The notes under the pieces were generated by a model. The model was not told the origin of the DNA. It ran no database searches and saw nothing but the letters and a program-made list of their open reading frames with translations. From positions 1,860,001 through 1,924,000 of the forward strand of contig NZ_CP109907.1 of assembly GCF_033097525.1 (NCBI RefSeq): a DNA stretch of 64,000 nucleotides. Direction: 5' to 3'. This DNA comes from Sphingobacterium sp. UGAL515B_05. Its GTDB lineage: Bacteria; Bacteroidota; Bacteroidia; Sphingobacteriales; Sphingobacteriaceae. A program made the position numbers and the translations under genes. The stretch's first letter is position 1. Each line of letters starts with the position of its first letter. Positions 26,098 to 34,501 of the stretch are shown here, one piece after another.

Positions 26098-27435
26098 TTA
26101 TTTCCTTACAATCTCACCATATAGATCGAAATCTTCAGCTCGGTCGATTTTTACCTGAACAAAATCACCAATACGTGCATAAGAATCTGCAGCAGGAATC
26201 AAAACTTCATTGTCGACTTCTGGAGAATCGTATTCTGTGCGGCCAATAAAGTAATCGCCGTCTACCCGATCAACCAATACTTTATACGTATTGCCCACTT
26301 TGGACTGATTGATATCATACGAAATACCTTGCTGTACTTCCATAATAGCTTCCACGCGTTCTTCTTTTACTTCCTGTGGCACATTATCCTCTAGCGAATG
26401 TGCGTGCGTCTTTTCTTCATGAGAATAGGTAAAACAGCCTAACCTGTCAAAACGGGTCTCTTCAACCCAATCCAACATCTCCTGGAAATCCTGTTCAGTT
26501 TCACCTGGATAACCACAAATTAAAGTCGTACGCAAGGCGATATCTGGAACTCTGTCACGTATGGCATTGACAAGATCAATCTGTTTCTGTTTCGTTGTAC
26601 CTCTTCGCATAGACTTCAACATCGGATCAGATATATGTTGCAATGGCATATCCAAGTAATTACAGATATTTGAACGTTCATTCATGGCGTCCAAAATATC
26701 CATTGGGAAACCCGAAGGATAGGCGTACTGCAATCTGATCCATTCGATACCGTCAACATCTGACAAATGGCGCATTAAATCAGAAAGATTGCGCTTTCCA
26801 TAGATATCTAAGCCATAATAGGTCAGGTCTTGTGCAATCAGAATCAATTCTTTCGTGCCGTTCGACGCGAGAAATTTTGCTTCTTTCACAAGATCGTCAA
26901 TGGATTTGGAAACGTGTTTACCACGCATCAAGGGAATTGCACAGAAAGAGCAGGGACGGTTACATCCTTCGGCAATCTTAAAGTAAGAAAAATGCGAAGG
27001 TGTTGTCAATAAGCGTTCACCCAACAATTCATGCCGATAATCAGCTCCAATGGATGACAACAGATCCGGCAAATCATTCGTACCGAAAAAGGCATCAACA
27101 TTGGGAATTTCAGACTGTAACTCTGGCTTATATCGTTCAGAAAGACAACCTGTAACGATCACCTTATTGATTTTACCCTGATCTTTTAAATCCGAATATT
27201 GTAAGATCGCATCAATAGATTCCTGTTTGGCATTATCAATAAAACCGCAGGTATTGATGACGACGATATCATTCGCCTGTATATTGGATGCTTCATGCAC
27301 GACTTCCATCTGATTGCCCTTTAACTGGCCCATCAGGACTTCACTATCGTGAATATTTTTCGAACAGCCCAAAGTCACCACATTGACACGTGGTTTATTG
27401 ATCAAAGGCGCTGGTTTCGCGTATTTTGTCTTCAT
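26098..27435 (-). CDS. rimO: Ribosomal protein S12 methylthiotransferase
   Basis: A 445-residue radical-SAM methylthiotransferase of full length. The N-terminal MTTase domain carries the auxiliary cluster cysteines (TLGCSKN, NTCGFIDNAKQES, TGCLSERY), the radical-SAM core has CNRPCSFCAIP (CxxxCxxC), and a C-terminal TRAM domain follows. It adds a methylthio group to the conserved aspartate of ribosomal protein S12. The gene follows ftsY with an 18-bp gap and the two are co-transcribed. MiaB is the closest alternative, but the GCSKN and family spacing favour RimO. Confidence 0.96.
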   Translation of the reverse strand: MKTKYAKPAPLINKPRVNVVTLGCSKNIHDSEVLMGQLKGNQMEVVHEASNIQANDIVVINTCGFIDNAKQESIDAILQYSDLKDQGKINKVIVTGCLSERYKPELQSEIPNVDAFFGTNDLPDLLSSIGADYRHELLGERLLTTPSHFSYFKIAEGCNRPCSFCAIPLMRGKHVSKSIDDLVKEAKFLASNGTKELILIAQDLTYYGLDIYGKRNLSDLMRHLSDVDGIEWIRLQYAYPSGFPMDILDAMNERSNICNYLDMPLQHISDPMLKSMRRGTTKQKQIDLVNAIRDRVPDIALRTTLICGYPGETEQDFQEMLDWVEETRFDRLGCFTYSHEEKTHAHSLEDNVPQEVKEERVEAIMEVQQGISYDINQSKVGNTYKVLVDRVDGDYFIGRTEYDSPEVDNEVLIPAADSYARIGDFVQVKIDRAEDFDLYGEIVRK

Positions 27436-27453
27436 ATGATTAGAAGGTAGACT

Positions 27454-28416
27454 CTATTTGAAAAGGGAGTCCACAAATTCCTTTTTGTTAAACAACTGAA
27501 GATCACCTATTTTCTCTCCTACACCAATGTATTTCACCGGGATCTTAAATTGATCAGATATACCAATAACCACCCCACCCTTAGCTGTTCCATCGAGTTT
27601 AGTCAATGCTAAGGCATTTACATCAGTCGCCTGCGTAAACTGCGTACATTGCTCAATGGCGTTTTGCCCTGTCGATGCATCCAAGACCAACAAGATTTCA
27701 TGTGGCGCACCTGGAACAACCTTCTGCATCACATTTTTGATCTTCGTGAGCTCATTCATTAGGCCAACCTTATTGTGCAAACGGCCTGCGGTATCAATGA
27801 TACACACGTCTTCACCATTTGCCACTGCCGATTTCACGGTATCATAGGCCACTGAAGCAGGATCCGAGCCCATTGCCTGAGCGACAACACGCACGCCAAC
27901 ACGCTCACCCCACAATTTAAGTTGATCAACAGCCGCGGCCCGAAAGGTATCCGCTGCCCCCAATACAACTTTGCTTCCAGCTTGTTTCAACTGATGAGCC
28001 AGTTTGCCAATGGTGGTTGTTTTGCCAACCCCATTAACACCTACAACCATAATAACGTATGGTTTATGATCGCCATAATTGAAATTCTCGAAATCAGCAC
28101 TATTGTTCTCTGCCAGTAGCGTCTGAATCTCCTCTTTCAGGAGATTGTTTAGCTCAGAAGTAGAAACGTACTTATCGCGGGCAACACGGGCTTGTATGCG
28201 ATCAATGATTTTTAAGGTAGTTGTAACCCCAACATCAGAAGTAACCAAAACTTCTTCCAGATTATCCATCACATCGTCATCTACTGTTGACTTACCAACG
28301 ACAGCTTTTGTAATCTTGGAAAGAAAGCCTTCTTTTGTTTTTTCCAAACCTTTATCTAAGGCCTGTTCTTCTTCTTGTGTTTGTGGTTTTTTCTTAAAAA
28401 AATCAAATAATCCCAT
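27454..28416 (-). CDS. ftsY: Signal recognition particle receptor FtsY
   Basis: A 320-residue SRP GTPase that docks ribosome-SRP complexes at the membrane. The start MGLFDFFKKK at 28416 is the family start; the open frame runs 13 codons further up but without a matching sequence. The N domain is residues about 20-110. The G domain has VGVNGVGKTTTIGKLA (G1), DTAGRLHNK (G3) and TKLDGTAKGG (G4). It lacks the long acidic A domain of E. coli FtsY, as is usual in this phylum. It is separated from the ribosomal block by a terminator and leads the ftsY-rimO unit. Confidence 0.97.
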   Translation of the reverse strand: MGLFDFFKKKPQTQEEEQALDKGLEKTKEGFLSKITKAVVGKSTVDDDVMDNLEEVLVTSDVGVTTTLKIIDRIQARVARDKYVSTSELNNLLKEEIQTLLAENNSADFENFNYGDHKPYVIMVVGVNGVGKTTTIGKLAHQLKQAGSKVVLGAADTFRAAAVDQLKLWGERVGVRVVAQAMGSDPASVAYDTVKSAVANGEDVCIIDTAGRLHNKVGLMNELTKIKNVMQKVVPGAPHEILLVLDASTGQNAIEQCTQFTQATDVNALALTKLDGTAKGGVVIGISDQFKIPVKYIGVGEKIGDLQLFNKKEFVDSLFK

Positions 28417-28465
28417 GGAGTGTAGTAGTGAAAATTGATGTTCAAATATAAACAAATGTCCTCAA

Positions 28466-28501
28466 CAAAAAAAGCCCTTTCGGTAGGATACCAAAACGGC
28501 T
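28466..28501 (-). terminator. Intrinsic terminator between the DUF4295 gene and ftsY
   Basis: On the minus strand an imperfect stem (AGCC, then TTTTGGTA, pairing with TACCGAAA and GGCT across a G/G mismatch) is followed by seven T. It suggests that ftsY-rimO needs its own promoter, or that read-through is partial. Confidence 0.7.
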
Positions 28502-28555
28502 ATTTTTATCGAATTCTTTTTAAAGAAAAACTTTAAAAAAGGAAAATGCTACTAG

Positions 28556-28717
28556 TTATTTTTGAGCTGCTGCAACTACGTCTTTCACTTTATCGTTGTG
28601 AACCATACCTTCTTTGAAAGTATACGCGCCAGTTTTTGCAGATTTAGTAGTAACAATAACCTTTGTAAATTCTTTACCGCCACCTTTTTGTAACGATGCA
28701 ACTGCTTTCTTTGCCAT
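28556..28717 (-). CDS. DUF4295 family small basic protein
   Basis: A 53-residue protein (MAKKAVASLQKGGGKEFTKV... ending VVAAAQK). It sits in the phylum-conserved block directly after rpmG, and its basic, Lys-rich N terminus with the same MAKK opening as L33 suggests a ribosome-associated role, but none is shown. The assignment to DUF4295 is from recognition of the sequence and its position. The gap from rpmG is 51 bp. Confidence 0.88.
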   Translation of the reverse strand: MAKKAVASLQKGGGKEFTKVIVTTKSAKTGAYTFKEGMVHNDKVKDVVAAAQK

Positions 28718-28768
28718 GGTATATTAATATTTTACTTAGCTTCTCTTTCAAGGGCTAAGATGTGTGAC

Positions 28769-28951
28769 TTACTTAATTTCTTTATGAACAGTAACTTTTC
28801 TCAATACTGGGTTGAATTTTTTCAATTCCAAACGCTCAGTTGTGTTCTTTTTGTTTTTAGTAGTGATGTAACGAGACATTCCCGGAAGACCACTTTCTTT
28901 GTGTTCAGTACATTCTAAGATAACTTGTACTCTATTTCCTTTTTTAGCCAT
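28769..28951 (-). CDS. rpmG: 50S ribosomal protein L33
   Basis: A 60-residue L33 ([28 protein letters not shown], ending [10 protein letters not shown]). Only one of the four zinc-ribbon cysteines (in ECTEHK) is present, so this is the zinc-independent (C-minus) form. It is in an operon with rpmB upstream and the DUF4295 gene downstream. Confidence 0.97.
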   Translation of the reverse strand: MAKKGNRVQVILECTEHKESGLPGMSRYITTKNKKNTTERLELKKFNPVLRKVTVHKEIK

Positions 28952-29026
28952 TGTTTTACTTTATTTTGATCCTATTATAGGATTGAAATTCATGAATAAT
29001 CTTAATGTAACAGGCGCGACAATCAA

Positions 29027-29260
29027 TTAGATTGACCCTTTAACGATAAATTTATTGATCGCTGCTGTAATCCCGTTCTTGTTGATAGTCTTGATAGCAG
29101 AAGTAGATACTTTTAACGTAATCCAACGATCTTCTTCTGGAATGTAAAAACGTTTAGTTTGTAAATTTGGATAGAATTTACGTTTAGTTTTAACGTTTGA
29201 GTGAGAAACGTTATTTCCTGTTAACGCCGCTTTGCCTGTTAAATCACAAATTCTTGACAT
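29027..29260 (-). CDS. rpmB: 50S ribosomal protein L28
   Basis: A 77-residue L28 (MSRICDLTGKAALTGNNVSHS, then TKRKFYPNLQ and RFYIPEEDRWITLKVSTSA). It is the first gene of the rpmB-rpmG-DUF4295 block that is typical of Bacteroidota. The only zinc-ribbon Cys left is in ICDLTGK, so it is probably also a zinc-independent form. Confidence 0.97.
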   Translation of the reverse strand: MSRICDLTGKAALTGNNVSHSNVKTKRKFYPNLQTKRFYIPEEDRWITLKVSTSAIKTINKNGITAAINKFIVKGSI

Positions 29261-29432
29261 GATATTATTTTTTTGTTGTCTTTATTACAATATGTTAATC
29301 CTTTGCACTCTCTGCAAAGAGTTTGCAAATATCTATATTTTTTTTGGGATAAGCAACAAGATAATTGGAATTATTTTTAAAAATAGTTCTACACAGGAAT
29401 GGTAAGGGCAAAAATAAAGGATTTTATTGTAT

Positions 29433-29440
29433 TATATTTG
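29433..29440 (+). promoter_or_regulatory. Bacteroidota -7 promoter element (TATATTTG)
   Basis: Exact TAnnTTTG, 37 bp upstream of the ATG at 29478. It would drive the small membrane protein and recO. The alternative TTG start at 29427 lies upstream of this box and is therefore unlikely. Confidence 0.6.
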
Positions 29441-29477
29441 CTCTGTAAAGAAAAATAGTTTTCAACAATTCACATTT

Positions 29478-29729
29478 ATGAACAAATATCTTCGCAAGGG
29501 CTTAAGGGAAATAATCATCGGTGTCGTACTTGTCATCTTGGGATATTACCTCATGGAACAGCGCTCCAATTGGTATAAACTAGCGATGCTTGTCGGAGTT
29601 ATTGTATTTAGTATCGGTTTTCTAACTTTAATCTATCGCATGATTCGCAAGGTAGACCGAAATGCCATTATTGAGATGCGTGAAGAAGCGCATAAAAAAG
29701 ATAAAGAAGGGAATGCTGAACAAAACTAG
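29478..29729 (+). CDS. Small two-helix membrane protein
   Basis: An 83-residue protein with two predicted membrane helices (IIIGVVLVILGYYL and LAMLVGVIVFSIGFLTLIY) and a charged, Glu/Lys-rich cytoplasmic tail. Family not recognised. The start at 29478 is downstream of the -7 box. Its 3' end overlaps the recO start by 17 bp, so recO is probably translationally coupled to it. Confidence 0.8.
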   Translation: MNKYLRKGLREIIIGVVLVILGYYLMEQRSNWYKLAMLVGVIVFSIGFLTLIYRMIRKVDRNAIIEMREEAHKKDKEGNAEQN

Positions 29730-30435
29730 AGGTATCGTCTTAAAAACAACCAACTATTCGGAAAGTAGCCTTGTGGTACAGCTCTACACCGAACAGTTTG
29801 GCATGCAATCTTATCTCATTACCGGCGCAAGGAAGCCTAAAGCAAAGATCAAGGCCAATATCCTTCAACCTTTACATTTATTAGAGATTGTCGCTACTCA
29901 TAAAGATAATGGATCATTACAGCGGATTGCCGAAGCTCGTCAGGTCCCTGTCCTGCAAGAAATCCCTTACGATATTGTCAAAAGCTCCCTCGCTCTTTTT
30001 CTGAATGAAATACTCTATAAAATTCTGAAGGAACAGGAAAACGACCCCTACCTTTTTGAATTCATCCACCAATCTATCCGTTGGCTGGATGAAACGCATT
30101 TAAATCTGGCCAATTTTCATCTTGTGTTTTTAATCAAGCTAACCCGTTTTCTCGGGTTTTATCCGGCTGAATCTAAGCAGGCCCACCCTTATTTTAATCT
30201 TCATGAAGCGACCTTCTCCAATAGCCTTCCTGAACATCCACTCGTATTACAAGAACCCCACACATCACTTTTTAGAAATTTAATCGAATCCGAATATTCG
30301 AATTGCGACCGCATCAAAATGAGCAGTTCTGATCGACAATTCCTACTGGAAAAAGTGCTCGACTTCTATCGTCTCCACCGCACAAATTTTAAAGAAATAA
30401 AATCGCTCTATATACTCGAAGAGATCTTTAGATAA
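29713..30435 (+). CDS. recO: DNA repair protein RecO
   Basis: A 240-residue RecO. The N-terminal OB-fold begins KTRGIVLKTTNYSESSLVV, with FGMQSYLITGARKPKA, and a helical C-terminal part contains LTRFLGFYP. RecO loads RecA onto SSB-coated DNA together with RecR and RecF in gap repair. The ATG at 29713 (preceded by GAAGGGA) is preferred over the ATG at 29662, whose extra 17 residues read only as a Lys/Arg-rich frame overlap of the upstream gene. The zinc-finger cysteines seen in some RecO proteins are absent. Confidence 0.93.
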   Translation: MLNKTRGIVLKTTNYSESSLVVQLYTEQFGMQSYLITGARKPKAKIKANILQPLHLLEIVATHKDNGSLQRIAEARQVPVLQEIPYDIVKSSLALFLNEILYKILKEQENDPYLFEFIHQSIRWLDETHLNLANFHLVFLIKLTRFLGFYPAESKQAHPYFNLHEATFSNSLPEHPLVLQEPHTSLFRNLIESEYSNCDRIKMSSSDRQFLLEKVLDFYRLHRTNFKEIKSLYILEEIFR

Positions 30436-30672
30436 ATAATTTCAGCTTTCTGTTTAAAAGCTTCAACTGGAACCTTTGGATAACAGGAAACAAATATCTC
30501 CTCTGAAAGGGAAACACCCTAAACAAAAAACACGGCAACCACACATTGACAATCAACCACTTGCCAACATAAACTATCCTCTCAGATAAATTCTTGGTAC
30601 ATTTATTGTAACAAAATTGAAATAACATTTGGTTTACTAACATCATTTTTCACCTAAAAAACTCTTAAAGAT

Positions 30673-31185
30673 ATGGAACTTAAAGAAGCCTTTTTAAAAG
30701 TTGTCCGAGACAACTACGCAAATTTTGAGGGGCGAGCCCGCCGAAAAGAATATTGGATGTATGTGCTGGCCGAATTTGTATTAATCATAGGCCTCTGTAT
30801 TGTGGGCGGGATTTTCTACATGATAAGCAGCACACTTGGAAGTTTAATTTTCGGGATCCTCAGCTTACTGAGTTTGGCCCTCATTATTCCTGGTCTAGCG
30901 GTCACCGTAAGAAGACTTCATGACACCAATAAATCAGGCTGGTTTATATTAGTTGCCCTGATACCCTTTGTTGGCGCACTGTATCTCCTTTATCTGGAAA
31001 TTCTTGAAGGTGACAAAGGCCCAAATCAATACGGCCCTGATCCCAAAGCGCTGGAAAACGCAACAAATCATCCTTTTACCCAAAGCCAAGATCCATTCGG
31101 TTCTTCTCGGCCACAGGATCCATTCGGAAGTTCACAACCGTCAAATCCTACGCCACCAGCTCCGGATAAAGATCCCTTTGCTTAA
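30673..31185 (+). CDS. DUF805 membrane protein with proline-rich tail
   Basis: A 170-residue inner-membrane protein. The DUF805 marks are clear: FEGRARRKEYWMYVL at the N terminus, then hydrophobic segments, RRLHDTNKSGWFIL, and GPNQYGPDPK. The last 40 residues are hydrophilic and repetitive, with QDPFGSS twice and then NPTPPAPDKDPFA. Function of the family is unknown. Single gene; a near-consensus box TACATTTA lies at 30598-30605, and the 237-bp gap upstream holds no other feature I can see. Confidence 0.9.
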   Translation: MELKEAFLKVVRDNYANFEGRARRKEYWMYVLAEFVLIIGLCIVGGIFYMISSTLGSLIFGILSLLSLALIIPGLAVTVRRLHDTNKSGWFILVALIPFVGALYLLYLEILEGDKGPNQYGPDPKALENATNHPFTQSQDPFGSSRPQDPFGSSQPSNPTPPAPDKDPFA

Positions 31186-31198
31186 GGATAGCCCATAT

Positions 31199-31234
31199 AA
31201 AAAGCGCTTTCACAAAATTGTGAAAGCGCTTTTT
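31199..31234. terminator. Intrinsic terminator
   Basis: A 17-bp stem, AAAAAGCGCTTTCACAA pairing with TTGTGAAAGCGCTTTTT, begins 13 bp after the DUF805 gene. T-runs exist on both strands, so it may also stop transcription from the convergent lipoprotein gene. Confidence 0.88.
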
Positions 31235-31329
31235 ATTTAAATTCTATTTTTGATCTTTCCCGATCAACTAACGAAAATTCACCGCCCCAAGAATGGTAAC
31301 GGATTTGATTCTCTAGCATCCAACTAGAA

Positions 31330-31527
31330 TTAATGTCTGTGTTTTTTCTTTTGTTGCCCGGGAGCAAAATCACGAGCAGACTGCTCTCCATAGTATTTCT
31401 TAGCCTGACCTGGCGGCATTTTTTTCGGACCTCGGCCATGGCTGTGCCCATGGTGGTGAGTGGAATAACATGCCGACATGGAAACCGCTATGACAATAGA
31501 AAGAACCAATAACAAAGTGCGTTTCAT
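31330..31527 (-). CDS. Small His-rich lipoprotein
   Basis: A 65-residue protein: a lipoprotein signal (MKRTLLLVLSIVIAVSMSAC) followed by a mature part of only about 46 residues with HHHGHSHGRGPKKMPPGQ and a C-terminal KKKHRH. The start at 31527 is chosen because GGAG lies eight bases upstream; the ATG at 31539 is part of that same stretch. The clustered histidines suggest metal binding, but the family function is unknown and the alternative is a basic, cell-envelope-binding peptide. Confidence 0.75.
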   Translation of the reverse strand: MKRTLLLVLSIVIAVSMSACYSTHHHGHSHGRGPKKMPPGQAKKYYGEQSARDFAPGQQKKKHRH

Positions 31528-31671
31528 CTTAATCTCCATATTTTTAACACTTCATTACAATTATCAGTCCAAAATGTTTAACCGACCATAACAACCACCC
31601 CCGCACCTACTCTTTGGAATTGACAATGCTAAAGGATAATATTGATCCTGGATTATGAAATACAGCTGCAT

Positions 31672-31703
31672 AAAAAAGCCCATGCTGTTCGCATAGGCCT
31701 TTT
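31672..31703 (-). terminator. Intrinsic terminator of the cold-shock gene
   Basis: On the minus strand AAAAGGCCTATGC pairs with GCATGGGCTTTT with a one-base bulge, followed by further T. It lies 26 bp after the stop codon. Confidence 0.75.
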
Positions 31704-31728
31704 CACAATAAATATATCTTCAATCTAA

Positions 31729-31920
31729 TTAGATAACTCTTACATTTACCGCATTAAGACCTTTACGGCCTTGTTCAACTTCGTAAGATACATTGTCATT
31801 CTCACGAACTTTGTCTACTAATCCCGAAACGTGAACAAAAATTTCGCTCTCGCCTGAGTTAGGGATGATGAAACCGAAACCTTTGGTCTCATTAAAGAAT
31901 TTTACTTTACCTTCTTGCAT
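31729..31920 (-). CDS. Cold-shock domain protein
   Basis: A 63-residue CspA-type single-domain protein that binds single-stranded RNA and DNA. RNP1 (KGFGFI) and RNP2 (IFVHVSGL) are intact. Such proteins act as RNA chaperones and are often cold-induced; a long structured leader would be expected for cold control. The upstream 160 bp are AT-rich with a near-consensus -7 box TACCTTTA at 31943-31950 that would give a short leader of about 20 nt, so cold induction through a leader is not supported here. Confidence 0.95.
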   Translation of the reverse strand: MQEGKVKFFNETKGFGFIIPNSGESEIFVHVSGLVDKVRENDNVSYEVEQGRKGLNAVNVRVI

Positions 31921-32082
31921 GGCACTATATTATTAATTTCCCTAAAGGTATAGAAATAAAATCAAAAATCTTAACCTTTTTATTTTTTTTATCCGTTAAA
32001 CTTTTTCATCAACTTTGGCTCCAATCTTGTAGCAAAGCGATAATAGCAATCGTATTATTATAAAAACTTTAAGACAAAAAAC

Positions 32083-32799
32083 ATGAAAAAAATACTTTTA
32101 GGACTTGCCTTTTTAGGTTTGATGACTCAATTAAACGCACAACAAATGGTTAATAAAGAATTTGTATCCACGGTAGGCCGTGCCGAAGAGGAAGTAACTC
32201 CCGATATCATCTACATTGATGTAACACTGAAAGAGTTTTATGAGAATGGCAACACCAAGAAAAAAGCTGCAATAGACAAATTAGAAAAGGATCTGTTTGA
32301 TTCGGCAACAAAAGCTGGCGTTAAAAAAGAGGATTTTACCATCCAAAATATCTGGAGTTATAACGTCCCGGACAAAAAGAAAAAAGATACCGATATCTTA
32401 CTGTCAAGACAGTACCGTATCAAGGTAACCAACTTGAATAATTTGGATCAATTACTAGATGGAGTCGACAAAGCGGGTATCCAAAGCACTTATATCAGTG
32501 AATATGACTATTCGAAGAAAAAAGAACTGGAAAAAAGTTTAAAAACCAAAGCAGTGTTGGATGCCAAAGCTAATGCACAGATTCTAGCAGAAGCAGCAGG
32601 TCAAAAAATTGGCAAAGCCATCGTATTATCTGAAACACCGCAACAAATTATATTTGGCGTTCAACCGATGATGCGTAACGCTATGTATAAAGGCGCCATG
32701 GCCGAAGCTGCAGATAGTGCTGCTGGCAATGGGCTTGATTTAAATATCAGACCGATGAAGGTAACGAGTGAGATCAGCGCTTCGTTCGAGTTATTGTAA
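32083..32799 (+). CDS. SIMPL (DUF541) domain exported protein
   Basis: A 238-residue exported protein, with a signal peptide ending near residue 19 (LNAQ). The SIMPL/DUF541 pattern is present: VSTVGRAEEEVTPDIIYIDVT near the N terminus, the conserved middle (LLSRQYRIKVTNLNNLDQLLDG), KAVLDAKANAQILAEAAGQKIGKA and the C-terminal VTSEISASFEL. It is probably periplasmic; family members form ring-like oligomers and have been linked to envelope stress, but the role here is unknown. The next gene starts 2 bp after its stop. Confidence 0.88.
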   Translation: MKKILLGLAFLGLMTQLNAQQMVNKEFVSTVGRAEEEVTPDIIYIDVTLKEFYENGNTKKKAAIDKLEKDLFDSATKAGVKKEDFTIQNIWSYNVPDKKKKDTDILLSRQYRIKVTNLNNLDQLLDGVDKAGIQSTYISEYDYSKKKELEKSLKTKAVLDAKANAQILAEAAGQKIGKAIVLSETPQQIIFGVQPMMRNAMYKGAMAEAADSAAGNGLDLNIRPMKVTSEISASFELL

Positions 32800-32801
32800 T
32801 C

Positions 32802-33293
32802 ATGCACAGAGAAAAAACTCCAGCAGATAAATTAAAACAAATTGACCAAGATTTCGGTTGGATAGACCGAATATCTTGGTTAATGGATAACCAGTTTAAA
32901 ATTGGAGGCTTTCGGTTTGGCTTAGATCCGCTGTTAAACCTTATTCCCTTGGGAGGAGCAATAGCGGGTTTTGGGACATCGCTAGTCTTAGTCATAGCCA
33001 TGTGGCGTAATGGCGCCAGTCCCAAGCTCGTCATACGCATGCTCCTCAATATTTCCCTGGATGCAATTCTTGGGAGCATTCCTTTCCTCGGAAACCTGCT
33101 CGATTTTTTTAGCAAAGCCAACGAAAAGAATATCAAATTACTCAGACAACATTATTATGAAGGAAAACATACGGGTTCGGGTATCGGAATCGTCATCAGT
33201 ATCCTGATTGTCTTTTTCCTCCTCATCGCTGTTACATTGTATCTTATCTGGACATTATTCTCCTGGGCTTTTTCGCTGCTGAATGGTATCTAA
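32802..33293 (+). CDS. DUF4112 membrane protein
   Basis: A 163-residue protein with the DUF4112 pattern: LMDNQFKIGGFRFGLDPLLNLIP, a first hydrophobic segment, the central LLNISLDAILGSIPFLGNLLDFFSKANEKN, and a C-terminal membrane helix near residues 130-155. Function unknown. It starts 2 bp after the SIMPL gene and is co-transcribed with it. Confidence 0.85.
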   Translation: MHREKTPADKLKQIDQDFGWIDRISWLMDNQFKIGGFRFGLDPLLNLIPLGGAIAGFGTSLVLVIAMWRNGASPKLVIRMLLNISLDAILGSIPFLGNLLDFFSKANEKNIKLLRQHYYEGKHTGSGIGIVISILIVFFLLIAVTLYLIWTLFSWAFSLLNGI

Positions 33294-33438
33294 TGCCAAC
33301 AATTCCTGTCATTCTCCCACTAAGATGGAATCCTGGGTATTTCTGGGGAAACAATGCGCTATATCTAATATCTATTTAATAATTTTGATGTCGATAGTCA
33401 TCCCGTTATGACATCCAGAACTTAATCTCGAATTTAAA

Positions 33439-33807
33439 ATGAGTAAAAAAAGAATATTTGCACTGATTTTGATCGTCGTCATGCTGGCCGCAATTTTGAC
33501 TAACCCCAGCAAAGAGGAGCATGAAAAGGTCGTACGTGCGAAAGCTGAACAGCTCCTGAAAAACCAGCTGCATGCCAAAGATCAAGAATTTTTCGGATTG
33601 GGGATGCAGCTTTTTGGAAATGACATCGTCGATAAATTTATCCAAAGTTCTGTTATTGTAGACAACTACTATTTGTTTTCTTTAACAAAAATAAAATGGC
33701 AGGGCACTGAACAGATCATAGGCGGAGGAGCTTTTAAACACATCTGGCTGAGCCCAAAAATTAATGAAAAAGCAGACGAAATTATTGCTGCATTGAAAAA
33801 GATCTAA
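33439..33807 (+). CDS. Small exported or membrane-anchored protein, DUF4359-like
   Basis: A 122-residue protein with one N-terminal hydrophobic helix followed by LTNPSKEEHEKVV and a mixed alpha/beta C-terminal part. The TNP segment right after the membrane helix resembles the DUF4359 family; this is weak. It lies 1 bp before truC, so the two are co-transcribed. The 145-bp gap upstream shows no clear promoter. Confidence 0.7.
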   Translation: MSKKRIFALILIVVMLAAILTNPSKEEHEKVVRAKAEQLLKNQLHAKDQEFFGLGMQLFGNDIVDKFIQSSVIVDNYYLFSLTKIKWQGTEQIIGGGAFKHIWLSPKINEKADEIIAALKKI

Positions 33808-33808
33808 T

Positions 33809-34501
33809 ATGCCTTTAGAAATACTTTACGAAGACGAATCTATCGTTGCTATCAATAAACCGCATGGACTATTGGTACACCGATCTTCTATCGCGCGCGA
33901 TGCTTCAGAATTTGCGCTACAGCTCCTTCGGGATCAACTAGGAAAAACAGTTTATCCGGCACATCGTCTGGACAGGAAGACTGGAGGCATACTGCTATTT
34001 TCGCTAAATAAGGAGACTGACCAATATTTACAAAAAAGTTTTCAGGAGCGCAAGGTCGACAAAAAATACCTCGCTGTACTCAGGGGCTTCGCGCCAGCGG
34101 AAGGTCTGATTGATTATCCCTTAAAAAGGGACGATGGTACGGTTCAGGAAGCGCAAACATCTTTTCGTTTACTTGCTCAAGGCGAGCTTGCCGTTCCCTT
34201 TGGAAAATTTCCAACATCACGATACAGTCTCGTTGAAGCCAATCCAATTACAGGTCGTATGCATCAGTTACGCCGCCATTTCGCGCATATCTTCCATCCA
34301 ATTATCGGCGATCGCCCACACGGATGCAACAAACAAAATAAGTTATGGAAAGAAACGTACCAGATGGATACCATGCTTTTGCATGCCTCGGAGCTGACCT
34401 TTAAACATCCGTTATCGGGCGAAGAGGTTCATATCAAAGCGCCCCTACAACCCGATTTCATCAGGGCATTGGAAATATTAAACCTCAATGAAGTATGTTA
34501 A
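33809..34501 (+). CDS. truC: tRNA pseudouridine synthase C
   Basis: A 230-residue RluA-family synthase. It aligns by eye with E. coli TruC from the start (LEILYEDESIVAINKPHGLLVH), through the catalytic Asp motif AHRLDRKTGG, the TSRYSLVEANPITGRMHQLRRH segment, and HPIIGDRPHG. TruC makes pseudouridine 65 in tRNA-Ile and tRNA-Asp in E. coli. Its stop overlaps the start of the next gene by 7 bp. Another RluA-family target cannot be fully excluded, but the length (no S4 domain) and motifs fit TruC. Confidence 0.88.
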   Translation: MPLEILYEDESIVAINKPHGLLVHRSSIARDASEFALQLLRDQLGKTVYPAHRLDRKTGGILLFSLNKETDQYLQKSFQERKVDKKYLAVLRGFAPAEGLIDYPLKRDDGTVQEAQTSFRLLAQGELAVPFGKFPTSRYSLVEANPITGRMHQLRRHFAHIFHPIIGDRPHGCNKQNKLWKETYQMDTMLLHASELTFKHPLSGEEVHIKAPLQPDFIRALEILNLNEVC

